This document shows positions 52,651 through 61,569 of a DNA stretch of 64,000 bases, piece by piece (position 1 is the first letter of the stretch; every line of letters starts with the position of its first letter). The DNA comes from CBDDIP01 sp965229005. Its GTDB lineage: Bacteria > Actinomycetota > Acidimicrobiia > Acidimicrobiales > Ilumatobacteraceae. The stretch covers positions 186,001 through 250,000 of the forward strand of contig CBDDIP010000001.1 of the NCBI GenBank assembly GCA_965229005.1, read 5' to 3'. A model generated the notes under the pieces. The model was given only the letters and a program-made list of their open reading frames with translations. It was not told where the DNA came from and searched no databases. The position numbers were made by a program, and so were the translations under genes.

Positions 52651-52803
52651 GCGCGGAGGGTTTCACGCCCACCCGGGCGCGCCCCAAACCCTCCACCCAC
52701 CGAGCGCGGAGGGTTTCACGCCCACCCGAGCGCGCCCCAAACCCTCCACCCACCGAGCGCGGAGGGTTTCACGCCCACCCGAGCGCGCCCCAAACCCTCC
52801 ACG
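52651..52803. repeat. three-copy 53-bp tandem hairpin array between convergent genes
   Basis: Each unit contains GGAGGGTTT and AAACCCTCC 22 nt apart, forming a 9-bp stem: 52655-52663/52686-52694, 52708-52716/52739-52747 and 52761-52769/52792-52800. The period is exactly 53 nt. Copies 2 and 3 are identical; copy 1 differs in the loop (CCCGGGCG for CCCGAGCG). It lies between the HD-GYP and gatB stops, so a bidirectional terminator array is the simplest role. Confidence 0.8.
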
Positions 52804-52815
52804 AGGCGCAGGGCG

Positions 52816-54243
52816 TCAGCGGCGTTGTTGCAGGACGGCGGTGACGGCTTTGCCGTCGGCCTTGCCGGCGCTGGCCTTCATCACGGCGCCGACCAGTGCG
52901 CCGAGGGCCTTGTCCTCGCCGCCGCGGTACTTCTCCCATGCGCCGGGTTGGGCGGCGATGGCCGCGTCGACGAAGCCCTCGAGCTCCGAGGTGTCGATCG
53001 CTTCGAAGCCCTTGGCGGCGGCGATCGCGGCCGGGTCGCCGCCACCCTGCTCGACGAGCTCGGCGAGCACCGTCTTGGCTTGGGTGGAGGTGAGCTTGCC
53101 GCCGGTCTCCAGCAGCGTCAACGCAGCGAGGTCGGTTGCCGGGACGCGCGGTTCGGGGCCTTCGTCGGCGAATGCCTCCTTGACGTGCACGAGGGCGCGG
53201 GCGACATCGCCACCGACGTGGCCGACCGCGACGACGTAGTCGTCCTGCCCACGTTCGACGACGACCATCGCTGCTTCGCTGTCGGCGGCGACACCGCACT
53301 CCTCGGCCAGGCGTTGGCGGCGCGCTGCCGGCAGCATCGGCAGCGAGGCGCGAACGTGGTCGATCCACGTCTGCTCAGGTGCCAGCGGCACGAGGTCGGG
53401 CTCGAGGAAGTAGCGGTAGTCGTCGGCGTCCTCCTTGCTGCGCAAGGTGTGCGTGCGACCGTCGGTCTCGTTCCAGTGGCGCGTCTCCTGGCGGATCTTC
53501 TCGCCGACCTCGACGAGATCGATCTGCCGGCGCGCCTCGTACTCGATCGCCCGACCGAGCGACCGAACGCTGTTGACGTTCTTGATCTCGCAGCGCGTGC
53601 CGAACGGCGTGCCGGGCTTGTGCACGCTGACGTTGGCGTCGACGCGCATCGAGCCTTCCTCCATCTTGGCGTCGGACGCGCCGACCGCGAGGAGGATGCC
53701 GCGCAGCTCGGTGACGTACTGGCGCGCCTGCTCGGATGTGCGGATGTCGGGCCGGCTGACGATCTCCACCAGCGGCACGCCGGCACGGTTGAAGTCGATC
53801 AGCGAGAAGTCGCTGCCGTGGATGCGCCCGCCGGCGCCGCCGACGTGCGTGCTCTTGCCCGTGTCCTCTTCCAGGTGGGCGCGCTCGATGCCGACCCGGT
53901 AGCCATTCGGCAGATCGAGGTGGCCGTCGATGTTCAGCGGCTGGTCGTACTGGCTGATCTGGTACGCCTTCGGCATGTCCGGGTAGAAGTAGTTCTTGCG
54001 GTGGAACGTGCACGGCTGGATGGTGCAGTTCAGCGCCGCGCCGATGCGCATCGCCAGCTCCACCGCGTGACGGTTGAGCACCGGCAGTGCACCCGGCAGG
54101 CCGAGCGTCACCGGATCGATGTTCGTGTTGGGCTCGTCACCGAAGTGGTTCGGGCTGCCGGAGAACAGCTTGGTCGCCGTTGCCAGCTCGACGTGGACCT
54201 CCAGGCCGACCACCAGTTCGTACTCACCGATCAGATCGCTCAC
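52816..54243 (-). CDS. gatB: aspartyl/glutamyl-tRNA amidotransferase subunit B
   Basis: tRNA-binding and kinase subunit of the GatCAB complex that converts Glu-tRNA(Gln) or Asp-tRNA(Asn) to the amide forms. The 475-residue protein has EYELVVGLEVHVELATATKLFSGSPN at the N terminus, CTFHRKNYFYPDMPKAYQISQYDQPL, and the C-terminal YqeY/GatB domain (from about residue 330) ending GAVMKASAGKADGKAVTAVLQQR. Starts in a 4-nt overlap with gatA. Confidence 0.96.
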   Translation of the reverse strand: MSDLIGEYELVVGLEVHVELATATKLFSGSPNHFGDEPNTNIDPVTLGLPGALPVLNRHAVELAMRIGAALNCTIQPCTFHRKNYFYPDMPKAYQISQYDQPLNIDGHLDLPNGYRVGIERAHLEEDTGKSTHVGGAGGRIHGSDFSLIDFNRAGVPLVEIVSRPDIRTSEQARQYVTELRGILLAVGASDAKMEEGSMRVDANVSVHKPGTPFGTRCEIKNVNSVRSLGRAIEYEARRQIDLVEVGEKIRQETRHWNETDGRTHTLRSKEDADDYRYFLEPDLVPLAPEQTWIDHVRASLPMLPAARRQRLAEECGVAADSEAAMVVVERGQDDYVVAVGHVGGDVARALVHVKEAFADEGPEPRVPATDLAALTLLETGGKLTSTQAKTVLAELVEQGGGDPAAIAAAKGFEAIDTSELEGFVDAAIAAQPGAWEKYRGGEDKALGALVGAVMKASAGKADGKAVTAVLQQRR

Positions 54244-55676
54244 GCGGTCACCGCCTTCTCGAGTGCCCGACCGACGCGGAACATCGTCGGTTCGCCGAGC
54301 GCCGGCGCCAGCACCTGCACACCGACGGGCAGGCCGTCGGCGCCGGTGCCGAACGGCACGCTCATGCCGGCGTGGCCGGCCAGGTTGGCGGGGATCGTGT
54401 ACACGTCGACGAGGTACATCGCCAACGGGTTGTCGCCCTTCGAACCGATCGGGAAGGCCACCGACGGCGACGTCGGCGTCAGCAGCACGTCGGCGTGCTC
54501 GTAGGCGGCAGCGAAGTCGTCGGCGATCATCCGGCGCACCTTCAGCGCCTTGCCGTAGTAGGCGTCGTAGTAGCCCGCGCTGAGCGCATAGGTGCCGAGC
54601 ATGATCCGCCGCTTGACCTCGGCGCCGAAGCCGGCAGCGCGCGTGACGCCGTACATCGCGTTGGTGTCCGGCGCATCGACGCGCATGCCGTAGCGAACGC
54701 CGTCGTAGCGGGCCAGGTTGCTGCTGGCCTCTGCAGGAGCGACGAGGTAGTAGGCAGTGAGGCCGTACGTGAACGCCGGCACCTGCACGTCGACGATCGT
54801 CGCGCCTGCATCGCGCAGCGCTTCGAAGGCGAGCTCCAGCCGCTCGATGACATCGGCGTCGGCGCCCTCGGGCAGGTCGGTGATGCGACCGATGCGCAGC
54901 CCTTCGACACCCTGTTCGAGCAGATCGCTGAGCACCGGCCGCGGCGCGGGGATCGATGTCGAATCACCCGGGTCGTGGCCGCCGATGACGTCGAGCACCA
55001 GCGCCGCGTCGGCAACCGTCGCAGAGAACGGGCCGATCTGGTCGAGGCTGCTGGCGAAGGCGACGAGACCGTTGCGGCTGACGTAGCCGTACGTCGGCTT
55101 GACGCCGACGACGCCGCACAGGGCGGCTGGTTGGCGGATGGACCCGCCGGTGTCGCTGCCGAGTGCGATCGGGGCGAAGCCGGCGGCAACCGCCGCGGCA
55201 CTCCCGCCGCTGCTGCCACCCGCGACGCGTGACGTGTCGTGCGGGTTGTGGGTGACGCCGAACGCCGAGTTCTCCGTGCTCGAGCCCATGGCGAACTCGT
55301 CGAGGTTGGTCTTGCCGATGGCGACTGCGCCGGCGGCAGCCAGGAGTTGCACGACGGTGGCGTCGTACGGCGGCTTCCACCCTTCGAGGATCTTCGACGA
55401 GCACGTGGTCTCGACACCGCGAGTGCACAGGTTGTCCTTCAGCGCGACGGGCACACCGGCGAGCGGGCCCGGGTCGTGGCCGGCGGCGACCTGTGCATCG
55501 ATCGCCGCAGCAGTGACGCGCGCTGCATCGGCGGTGACGAGGTTGAAGGCGTGGATCTCGGGCTCACGCGCGGCGATGGCCGCGAGGTGCTCCTCGAGCA
55601 CGGCCACCGCGGACAGGGTGCCGGCCCGGACGCCGGCGGCGATCTCGGTTGCCGTTCGTGTGATGGGCGGTCGCAT
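54240..55676 (-). CDS. gatA: aspartyl/glutamyl-tRNA amidotransferase subunit A
   Basis: Amidase subunit that releases ammonia from glutamine for GatB. The 478-residue chain shows the Ser-cisSer-Lys triad: Lys in VPVALKDNLCTRG, cis-Ser in the glycine-serine-rich SRVAGGSSGGSAAAVAAG, nucleophile Ser in GSDTGGSIRQPAALCGVVG. YVSRNGLVAFASSLDQIGPF is also typical. One-base overlap with gatC upstream, 4 nt with gatB downstream. Confidence 0.96.
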   Translation of the reverse strand: MRPPITRTATEIAAGVRAGTLSAVAVLEEHLAAIAAREPEIHAFNLVTADAARVTAAAIDAQVAAGHDPGPLAGVPVALKDNLCTRGVETTCSSKILEGWKPPYDATVVQLLAAAGAVAIGKTNLDEFAMGSSTENSAFGVTHNPHDTSRVAGGSSGGSAAAVAAGFAPIALGSDTGGSIRQPAALCGVVGVKPTYGYVSRNGLVAFASSLDQIGPFSATVADAALVLDVIGGHDPGDSTSIPAPRPVLSDLLEQGVEGLRIGRITDLPEGADADVIERLELAFEALRDAGATIVDVQVPAFTYGLTAYYLVAPAEASSNLARYDGVRYGMRVDAPDTNAMYGVTRAAGFGAEVKRRIMLGTYALSAGYYDAYYGKALKVRRMIADDFAAAYEHADVLLTPTSPSVAFPIGSKGDNPLAMYLVDVYTIPANLAGHAGMSVPFGTGADGLPVGVQVLAPALGEPTMFRVGRALEKAVTA

Positions 55677-55978
55677 CAGCTGTCCAGCCCGACGATCGGC
55701 GGCACGCGGAAGCGCCCGTCCTCGGCGGCCGGGGCTGCGGCGAGCACCTCGTCGCGGTCGAGGCACGGCTGAACGACGTCCTCGCGGAACACGTTGATCA
55801 GCGGGTACGGCTGCGACATCGGCTCGACTGCCGAGAGGTCGAGCGCATCGACGTCGGCGAAGTGGTCGAGCATGCCGGAGAGCTCGCCGGTGATGCGGTC
55901 GATCTCCTCGGTGGTGAGGTCGAGTCGGGCGAGCTTGGCCACCTTGACGACGTCGGCTGCGGAGATGCGTTCGGACAC
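55676..55978 (-). CDS. gatC: aspartyl/glutamyl-tRNA amidotransferase subunit C
   Basis: Small 100-residue subunit that wraps round GatA in GatCAB. It shows VVKVAKLARLDLTTEEIDRITGELSGMLDHFADVDALDLSAVEPM and a C-terminal RFRVPPIVGL. First gene of gatC-gatA-gatB. It is transcribed in the same direction as the GH36 gene upstream and ends 11 nt from that gene's stop. Confidence 0.94.
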   Translation of the reverse strand: MSERISAADVVKVAKLARLDLTTEEIDRITGELSGMLDHFADVDALDLSAVEPMSQPYPLINVFREDVVQPCLDRDEVLAAAPAAEDGRFRVPPIVGLDS

Positions 55979-55989
55979 GAGGATCGATT

Positions 55990-58098
55990 CTACGAGCGCA
56001 CGATGCGCAGGAGCACTCCCGATTCAGGCCAGAGGCGAGGCGGCTGGATGCCGTGGACAGCAAGTTGGCGGCCGGTGAGGCGCAGATCACCGAGATCCCA
56101 CTTCGGGCCGCTGCCGAGGTCGACCGGTTCGAAGCGGTACGTCCGGTCCGGGTCGAGCCCCGGCAGGCGCAGCGGCGGCGGGATCAGGCTCATCGCCGTG
56201 CGCAGCTGGACGAACGCGACGAGCGCCTCATCGCGGTCGGCGGCGTAGACGCCATGGGCGAACGTCGCCGGGACGACGTCGCCGGACTCCGGGCCGACCG
56301 GCGCAGTGTCGAAGCGGACCACGTCGCCACCGTGCAGCAGCGGCCGGAACCGTTGGTGCACGGCGATCGCCGCGGCGAGCGCGGCGCGGTCGTCGTCGCT
56401 CATCGCCGTCACGTCGGCCTCGACGCCGAGGTGGCCGAACATCGCCGTGAGGGCACGGAAGGCCATCGTGTGACGTCGCCCGGTGGTGTGCGAGCGTTCG
56501 GGTCCGATGTGCGCGCCCATCACCTCCGGCGGGATGAACATCGACGCGCCACGCTGGATGGTCTGACGCTCGAGCGCGTCGTTGCAGTCGCTGGTCCACA
56601 CCCGCTCCGTGCGTCGCAGGATCTCGGCGTCGATGCGCCCGCCGCCACTGGCGCAGCTCTCGATCTCGACGGACGGGTGGCGACGCCGCAGCTCGTCGAG
56701 CAACGAGTAGAGCGCCAAGGTCTGCGCGTGGGATCCCGCCGCGCCGTCAGCACCGCTGCCCTGCGTGTGCTGACGGTTCATGTCCCACTTGACGAAGGTG
56801 ATGTCGTGGTCGGCCAGCAGTCGATCGAGCAGCCCGAGGACGTGGCCGAACGCGTCGGGGCGGCCGAGGTCGAGCACGAGCTGGTTGCGACCGAGCACCG
56901 GGTCGTACCCGTCAGTGGTGAGCGCCCAGTCGGGGTGGTCGCGGAACAGGTCGCTGTCCGGGTTGACCATCTCTGGCTCCACCCAGATGCCGAACTCCAT
57001 GCCGAGGCCGCGCACGTGATCGATCAACGGGCCGAGCCCGTCGGGGTAGACCTCGGGCGACACCCACCAGTCGCCGAGGCCGCGCCGGTCGTCGCGCCGC
57101 GGGCCGAACCAGCCGTCGTCGAGGACGAAGCGTTCGATGCCGAGCTCGGCGGCCGACGTGGCCAGCTCCTGCAGTCGTGCGGTCTCGTGGCGGAAGTACA
57201 CCGCCTCCCACGTGTTCAACAGCACCGGGCGTGCCGTGCGTGGGCTGGCCGGCAACGAGCGCATGAACCGGTGGTGGCCCCACGACATCGGCGTCAGACC
57301 GGTCGACGAGTACGAGCCGATCACCGTCGGCGAGCGGTAGGACTTCCCCGCCTCGAGCACGAGCTCGCCAGGGTGCAGCAGCTCGCCGAGCTGGACGAGC
57401 CGGCGCGAGTCGGGCAGCACCTCGGCCAGCACCGTGTGGTTGCCGCTCCACGCCAGCTGCACGCCCCACACCTCGCCGGTCCACTCGCCGAACCCGGGCG
57501 TGCCGGCGACGAGGAACGGCGGATGCTCGTGGGACGTGCGACCGGACCGGTCCTCCCAGACGTGTGCACCCTCGCGCCACGTCGTTCGCACCGGGTGGAG
57601 CTCTCGTGTCCACCGACCGGTGAACGAGAGCAGCTCACCGGCGTGAGCCGGCAGCGCGATCGTCGGGTGCAACGCATCGAGCAGGTAGCGCGACGCCCCG
57701 AGGTTGGTGACCTCGCAGTGCACCTGCAGCACGTCGTCGAGCGTGATGGTGGTCGTCAGCGCGAGCTCGGCGACCGCGTCGACCGAACGCACGACGACCC
57801 CGCCGTTCACCGTCGTCACGCTGTCGACGGCGAACCGCGGCGACCACGCGCGGCCCGCGGGGCGGTTGCCGGCGAGCCCCGGCCGGCCAGGGAAGCCGGA
57901 ACCGTGCTCGGGCACGACGCTGATCGGCGCGACCACGTCGAGCATGCCGTTCGTGAACGGACGACGCTGCGACGCGACGACGGCGTCCGCGTCGACGTCA
58001 CCGAGCGGCGCACCCCAGTGGACGATCGCCGGCACACCGCTCGACCAGTCGAGCACGACGTCGCTGCTCGCCCCGCGCAGGTGAACGGTGGTGCTCAT
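55990..58098 (-). CDS. alpha-galactosidase, GH36
   Basis: Hydrolyses terminal alpha-1,6-galactose from melibiose, raffinose and related sugars. The 702-residue protein has an N-terminal beta-sandwich, the (beta/alpha)8 barrel, and a C-terminal beta domain. The nucleophile Asp439 lies in FVKWDMNR; the acid/base region is WTSDCNDALERQ (residues 503-507 SDCND); LDDGWFGPRRDD and EIESCASGGGRIDAEIL are family motifs. No signal peptide, so it acts in the cytosol on sugar imported by the adjacent ABC system. ATG 58098. Confidence 0.93.
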   Translation of the reverse strand: MSTTVHLRGASSDVVLDWSSGVPAIVHWGAPLGDVDADAVVASQRRPFTNGMLDVVAPISVVPEHGSGFPGRPGLAGNRPAGRAWSPRFAVDSVTTVNGGVVVRSVDAVAELALTTTITLDDVLQVHCEVTNLGASRYLLDALHPTIALPAHAGELLSFTGRWTRELHPVRTTWREGAHVWEDRSGRTSHEHPPFLVAGTPGFGEWTGEVWGVQLAWSGNHTVLAEVLPDSRRLVQLGELLHPGELVLEAGKSYRSPTVIGSYSSTGLTPMSWGHHRFMRSLPASPRTARPVLLNTWEAVYFRHETARLQELATSAAELGIERFVLDDGWFGPRRDDRRGLGDWWVSPEVYPDGLGPLIDHVRGLGMEFGIWVEPEMVNPDSDLFRDHPDWALTTDGYDPVLGRNQLVLDLGRPDAFGHVLGLLDRLLADHDITFVKWDMNRQHTQGSGADGAAGSHAQTLALYSLLDELRRRHPSVEIESCASGGGRIDAEILRRTERVWTSDCNDALERQTIQRGASMFIPPEVMGAHIGPERSHTTGRRHTMAFRALTAMFGHLGVEADVTAMSDDDRAALAAAIAVHQRFRPLLHGGDVVRFDTAPVGPESGDVVPATFAHGVYAADRDEALVAFVQLRTAMSLIPPPLRLPGLDPDRTYRFEPVDLGSGPKWDLGDLRLTGRQLAVHGIQPPRLWPESGVLLRIVRS

Positions 58099-58115
58099 GC
58101 GCCCATCATGGACGA

Positions 58116-59018
58116 TCAGCCCTTGCTGGCACCGAGCGTCAGCCCGCTGATGAACTGCTTCTGCAGCGCGAGGTACACGGCGAGCGTTGGCAGGGCGATG
58201 ATCATCGACGCCGCGGCGACGAGGTTGTCGTTGCTGAAGTACTGACCGCCGAGGTTGGCGATCGACGAGGTGATCGGCCGCTCGCTCCCCTGGTTCAGCA
58301 GCACGACTGCCCAGAAGAAGTCGTTGTACAGCCACGTGAACTCCAGCGTCGCCAGCGCGGCGAGCGCCGGCCGGCACAGCGGCATGATCACCTGGAAGAA
58401 CTGGCGCGGCACGCTGGCACCGTCCACCATCGCTGCTTCGTTGAGCTCCTTGGGGATCGTCTTCATGTAGTTGCTGAGGACGAAGGTGCAGAAGCCGCTC
58501 TGGAAGGCGACGTGGATGATGATCACCCCGATCTTCGTGCCGAGCAGCTTGCCGGTGTCGGCGTCGCTGAGGAAGTCGGGCCACGGCGTGTGCTCGAAGA
58601 TGGTGAACAACGGTTTGAAGATGACCTGCGGCGGCAGCAGGTTGCCGGCGGTGAACATCAGCAGCAGCGGGATGTTGAAGCGCCAGCTGAACCGGCTGAC
58701 GACGAAGGCGACCATGCTCGAGAACAGCAGGATCAGCACGATCGCCGGCAGCACGATGAACGCCGTGTTCATGAACGTGTGCTTCATGTCGCCCTGGTCG
58801 AAGGCGTCGCCGTAGTTCTTGAACGACAGGCTGTCCGGCCACGAGAAGATGCCCTTGCGCTGCGTCTCGTCGTAGGGACGCAGCGAGGCGTAGAACGCGC
58901 CGACGATGGGCACCAGCCACAGTCCGGCGACCACCGTCAGGAACGTGTAGGTGACGATCGTCTTCGGACGCGACCCACCGGGTGGACGGCGCGGCCTCTG
59001 GGTGAGCGCGGCAGTCAC
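58116..59018 (-). CDS. CUT1 sugar ABC transporter permease (MalG-like)
   Basis: Inner-membrane subunit of 300 residues with six membrane helices. The ATPase-contact EAA loop is KELNEAAMVDGASVPRQFFQVIMPLCRPALAALATLEF. GTG 59018 overlaps the stop of the MalF-like gene (GTGA), so the two are co-translated. The C terminus (LQKQFISGLTLGASKG) is typical of MalG-type permeases. Substrate inferred as alpha-galactosides from the neighbouring alpha-galactosidase and galT. Confidence 0.9.
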   Translation of the reverse strand: MTAALTQRPRRPPGGSRPKTIVTYTFLTVVAGLWLVPIVGAFYASLRPYDETQRKGIFSWPDSLSFKNYGDAFDQGDMKHTFMNTAFIVLPAIVLILLFSSMVAFVVSRFSWRFNIPLLLMFTAGNLLPPQVIFKPLFTIFEHTPWPDFLSDADTGKLLGTKIGVIIIHVAFQSGFCTFVLSNYMKTIPKELNEAAMVDGASVPRQFFQVIMPLCRPALAALATLEFTWLYNDFFWAVVLLNQGSERPITSSIANLGGQYFSNDNLVAAASMIIALPTLAVYLALQKQFISGLTLGASKG

Positions 59019-60001
59019 GAATCTCGCTCGCTGAACGTGTTGAACAGGTACCAGATGATGAACCCGAGGCACAGCAGGAGCAGCACGACGCCGTAGGCGG
59101 AGCCGAGCCCCACCTGTCCGCCTCCTTCACCGACGAGGTTGTCGCGCACGAGCACACCGAGCACGCTCGTGCCGAGCGGCTTCTTGAGCGCGACGATGAT
59201 GTCGAAGGCACGCAACGCCTCGATCACGGTGATGACGAGCACGACGACGTTGATCGGCTTCATCACCGGGAACACGACGCGACGGAACCCCTGCCACTCG
59301 TTGCACCCGTCGATCGCTGCGGCCTCGCGCAGCGAGGGGTCGACGCTCTTCAGCCCCGCCAGGTACAGCACCATCACGTAGCCGATGTGCCGCCAGGCCA
59401 TCGCGATCAGCAGCGCGGCGAAGTTCTTGCTCAACCCGAGCGGGAAGTCGAGCCCGGGGACGTGGAACTCGAACACCTTCGTCGAGTCACCGACGAAGTC
59501 GATCGGCTTGTCGCGGCCGAGGTTGAACAGCCCCTGCGACTGCGAGAACATCACGCTCTTCCAGATGAACCCGACGATCGCCAGCGACAGCACGACCGGG
59601 AGGTAGTAGATGCTCTGGTACAGCCGAGTGCCGCGCACGCCCTTGTCGAGCAGGTAGGCGAGCAGCATCCCGCCGGCGCTGCAGATCGAGAGGAAGACGA
59701 GCAGCACGACGTTGTTGAACAGCGCCGGGAAGAACTTGTTGTCCAGGACGGTGAAGATCGTCCAGTAGTTGCGCAGACCGAGCAGCGACCACGTGCCCAG
59801 CCTGAGGCCGTCCCACTTGGTCAGCGAGAGCCCGATCGTGCTGAACGCCGGCACCCACACGAACATGATGTGGACGAAGGCCGGCACCCCCACCATCCCC
59901 GCCAGCCACGCGCGATCGCGCCGGGACAGTTGGCTGTACTTGCGTCGACGGCGCCGGGGATGAGGCGCCGTCGACGCGGGAGCGTCGATCAGGTCGGACA
60001 T
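59015..60001 (-). CDS. CUT1 sugar ABC transporter permease (MalF-like)
   Basis: Inner-membrane subunit of 328 residues; an Arg-rich cytosolic N terminus precedes six helices. The EAA loop is SLREAAAIDGCNEWQGFRRVVFPVMKPINVVVLVITVIEALRAFD. Located between the binding-protein gene and the MalG-like gene, 11 nt after the former's stop. Confidence 0.9.
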   Translation of the reverse strand: MSDLIDAPASTAPHPRRRRRKYSQLSRRDRAWLAGMVGVPAFVHIMFVWVPAFSTIGLSLTKWDGLRLGTWSLLGLRNYWTIFTVLDNKFFPALFNNVVLLVFLSICSAGGMLLAYLLDKGVRGTRLYQSIYYLPVVLSLAIVGFIWKSVMFSQSQGLFNLGRDKPIDFVGDSTKVFEFHVPGLDFPLGLSKNFAALLIAMAWRHIGYVMVLYLAGLKSVDPSLREAAAIDGCNEWQGFRRVVFPVMKPINVVVLVITVIEALRAFDIIVALKKPLGTSVLGVLVRDNLVGEGGGQVGLGSAYGVVLLLLCLGFIIWYLFNTFSERDS

Positions 60002-60012
60002 CGTCGCTCGGT

Positions 60013-61356
60013 CTAGCTCAGGTACGTCGACTTCTGCTCCTCGATCCCCTTGAGGATCGTGTCGGCCTGTGACGGGTCGGCGATGAAGCTGGCGAACGCA
60101 TCGGCGACGACGTTGGAGACGAAGTCCGGGCTCGTGTCGCGGTCGAGGAACTGGGCGATGAACTTCGAGCCACTGACGAGCTCGGCGGACTTCGCCTGGA
60201 TCTTCGAGTAGCCGGCCGTGCTGGCCTTCGTGTTCACCGCGACGCTCGCTCCCTCGATGGCGAGGAAGGCATCGATCGCCGGCGCCCCGCCGAGACCGCC
60301 GAGCAGCGCCTTGGCACCGTCCTCGTTCTTGGGCTTGGCGGCCATCATGAAGCCGTCGATCGGTGCGTCGATCGCGTCCTGCCCGTGCTCGTCGCTGAGG
60401 GCCGGGAAGGCGAAGAAGTCGAGATCGTCGAGGTACGCCTGATCGGTCGAGTTGGTGGCGACGAAGGTGCCGAGGAAGTACATCCCGGCCTCCTTCTTCT
60501 CCAGCGCGGTGGCTGCTTCCTGCCACGTGCGCCCGTTCGGGTTCTCCTGGTGGAACGGCAGCAGCGCGGCCCATTCGGTGAACACCGCCTTCGTCTTGTC
60601 GTCGGTCCAGCTCTCCTTCCCGGCGAGCAGGTCGACGTGGTACTGGTACCCGTTGATGCGCATGTTCAAGATGTCGAACGTGCCCATCACGGGCCACTTG
60701 CCGTCGTTGGCGTAGGCGAACGGGACGAGCCCGTCGTCCTGCATCTTGCCGGCGAGGGCCAGCAGTTCGTCGCGCGTCGTGGGCACGGTGTAGCCCTTCT
60801 CCTCGAAGACGCTCTTCCGGTAGTGGACCGCCCAGGGGTAGTAGTAGAACGGCACGAAGTACTGCTTGCCGTCGTTGCCCGTCGAAGCGGTCTTGAAGCT
60901 GTCGGCGATGTCGGGCAGGTCGCCCCACACATCGCTGATGTCGCCGACGAGGCCCTTGTCGGCGAAGAACCGCATCCGGTAGCCGGAGAACCAGCACATC
61001 ACGTCGTCCGGCTGGGCGAGGTAGTTGGTGATGTTGTCCTGGTACGTGTTGTGGTCGACCGTGTTGATCGTCGCCGTCACGCCCGTGGCGGCCAGCGCCG
61101 CGGCCAACGCGCTCTTCGGCTTCTCGTCGCTGTAGTTCGAGCCGAACGTGACGGTGCCGACGTCGCCGCCCGGTGCCGTCGTCCCGCCAGGTGCGGTGGT
61201 CCCGCCAGGTGCGGTGGTCCCGTTCGACTTCTTGTCATCGCTGCCGCACGCGGCGAGCACCAGCACGCTGGCCGCACCGGCCAGCAACGTGCGGCGGCTG
61301 AAGATCGAGAACCCGATCTCCGACGGGCTCGGCGACATCTCGTATTTCCCGGACAC
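60013..61356 (-). CDS. extracellular sugar-binding lipoprotein with twin-arginine signal
   Basis: Solute-binding protein of the CUT1 family, 447 residues. The signal region reads SRRTLLAGAASVLVLAACGSDD: a twin-arginine S-R-R-T-L-L followed by lipobox LAAC, suggesting Tat export and lipid anchoring. A G-T-T-A-P-G repeated linker (18-nt units) follows. The binding fold has NTYQDNITNYLAQPDDVMCWFSGYR and later GIEEQKSTYLS at the end. GTG 61356 is chosen for AAGGGGG about 6 nt upstream; a promoter with TTGACA and TCATGT, 17 nt apart, lies at 61412-61440. Confidence 0.9.
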   Translation of the reverse strand: MSGKYEMSPSPSEIGFSIFSRRTLLAGAASVLVLAACGSDDKKSNGTTAPGGTTAPGGTTAPGGDVGTVTFGSNYSDEKPKSALAAALAATGVTATINTVDHNTYQDNITNYLAQPDDVMCWFSGYRMRFFADKGLVGDISDVWGDLPDIADSFKTASTGNDGKQYFVPFYYYPWAVHYRKSVFEEKGYTVPTTRDELLALAGKMQDDGLVPFAYANDGKWPVMGTFDILNMRINGYQYHVDLLAGKESWTDDKTKAVFTEWAALLPFHQENPNGRTWQEAATALEKKEAGMYFLGTFVATNSTDQAYLDDLDFFAFPALSDEHGQDAIDAPIDGFMMAAKPKNEDGAKALLGGLGGAPAIDAFLAIEGASVAVNTKASTAGYSKIQAKSAELVSGSKFIAQFLDRDTSPDFVSNVVADAFASFIADPSQADTILKGIEEQKSTYLS

Positions 61357-61411
61357 TGTTCCCCCTTGAGCTGATGTACGGCACGTGAACACCGTGCCTC
61401 CCCGCCGGTGA

Positions 61412-61440
61412 ACATGACATGACCTCGCACACCGTGTCAA
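61412..61440 (-). promoter_or_regulatory. promoter of the sugar-binding protein operon
   Basis: On the minus strand TTGACA (61440-61435) and TCATGT (61417-61412) are 17 nt apart, a good vegetative promoter for the binding-protein, permease and GH36 genes, upstream of a ~50-nt leader. Confidence 0.6.
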
Positions 61441-61457
61441 CCCTCTTGTGCACTTTT

Positions 61458-61546
61458 CGAACACAGTCTGTTCGTTTGATCGCGGTGCACGACATGTTCG
61501 AACATATTATTCCAAGATCGTCGTTCGATTCTGTTGACGACGAACA
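61458..61546. promoter_or_regulatory. repressor half-site cluster TGTTCG/CGAACA
   Basis: CGAACA (61458-61463) and TGTTCG (61469-61474) face each other across 5 nt; ATGTTCGAACAT (61494-61505) is a perfect 12-nt palindrome containing both half sites; CGAACA recurs at 61541-61546. The cluster lies between the two divergent promoters, as expected for a locus-specific repressor such as the DeoR-type gene next to it. Confidence 0.6.
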
Positions 61547-61562
61547 CAACTTGGTGCATTGT
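61534..61562 (+). promoter_or_regulatory. promoter of the DeoR-type regulator operon
   Basis: TTGACG (61534-61539) and CATTGT (61557-61562), 17 nt apart, end 7 nt before GTG 61570. CGAACA at 61541-61546 lies inside the spacer. Confidence 0.5.
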
Positions 61563-61569
61563 TCCAACC

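Noticed and set aside
52651..52803. Possible CRISPR array
   Set aside because: Whole 53-bp units repeat with no distinct spacers, only three copies, and no cas genes.
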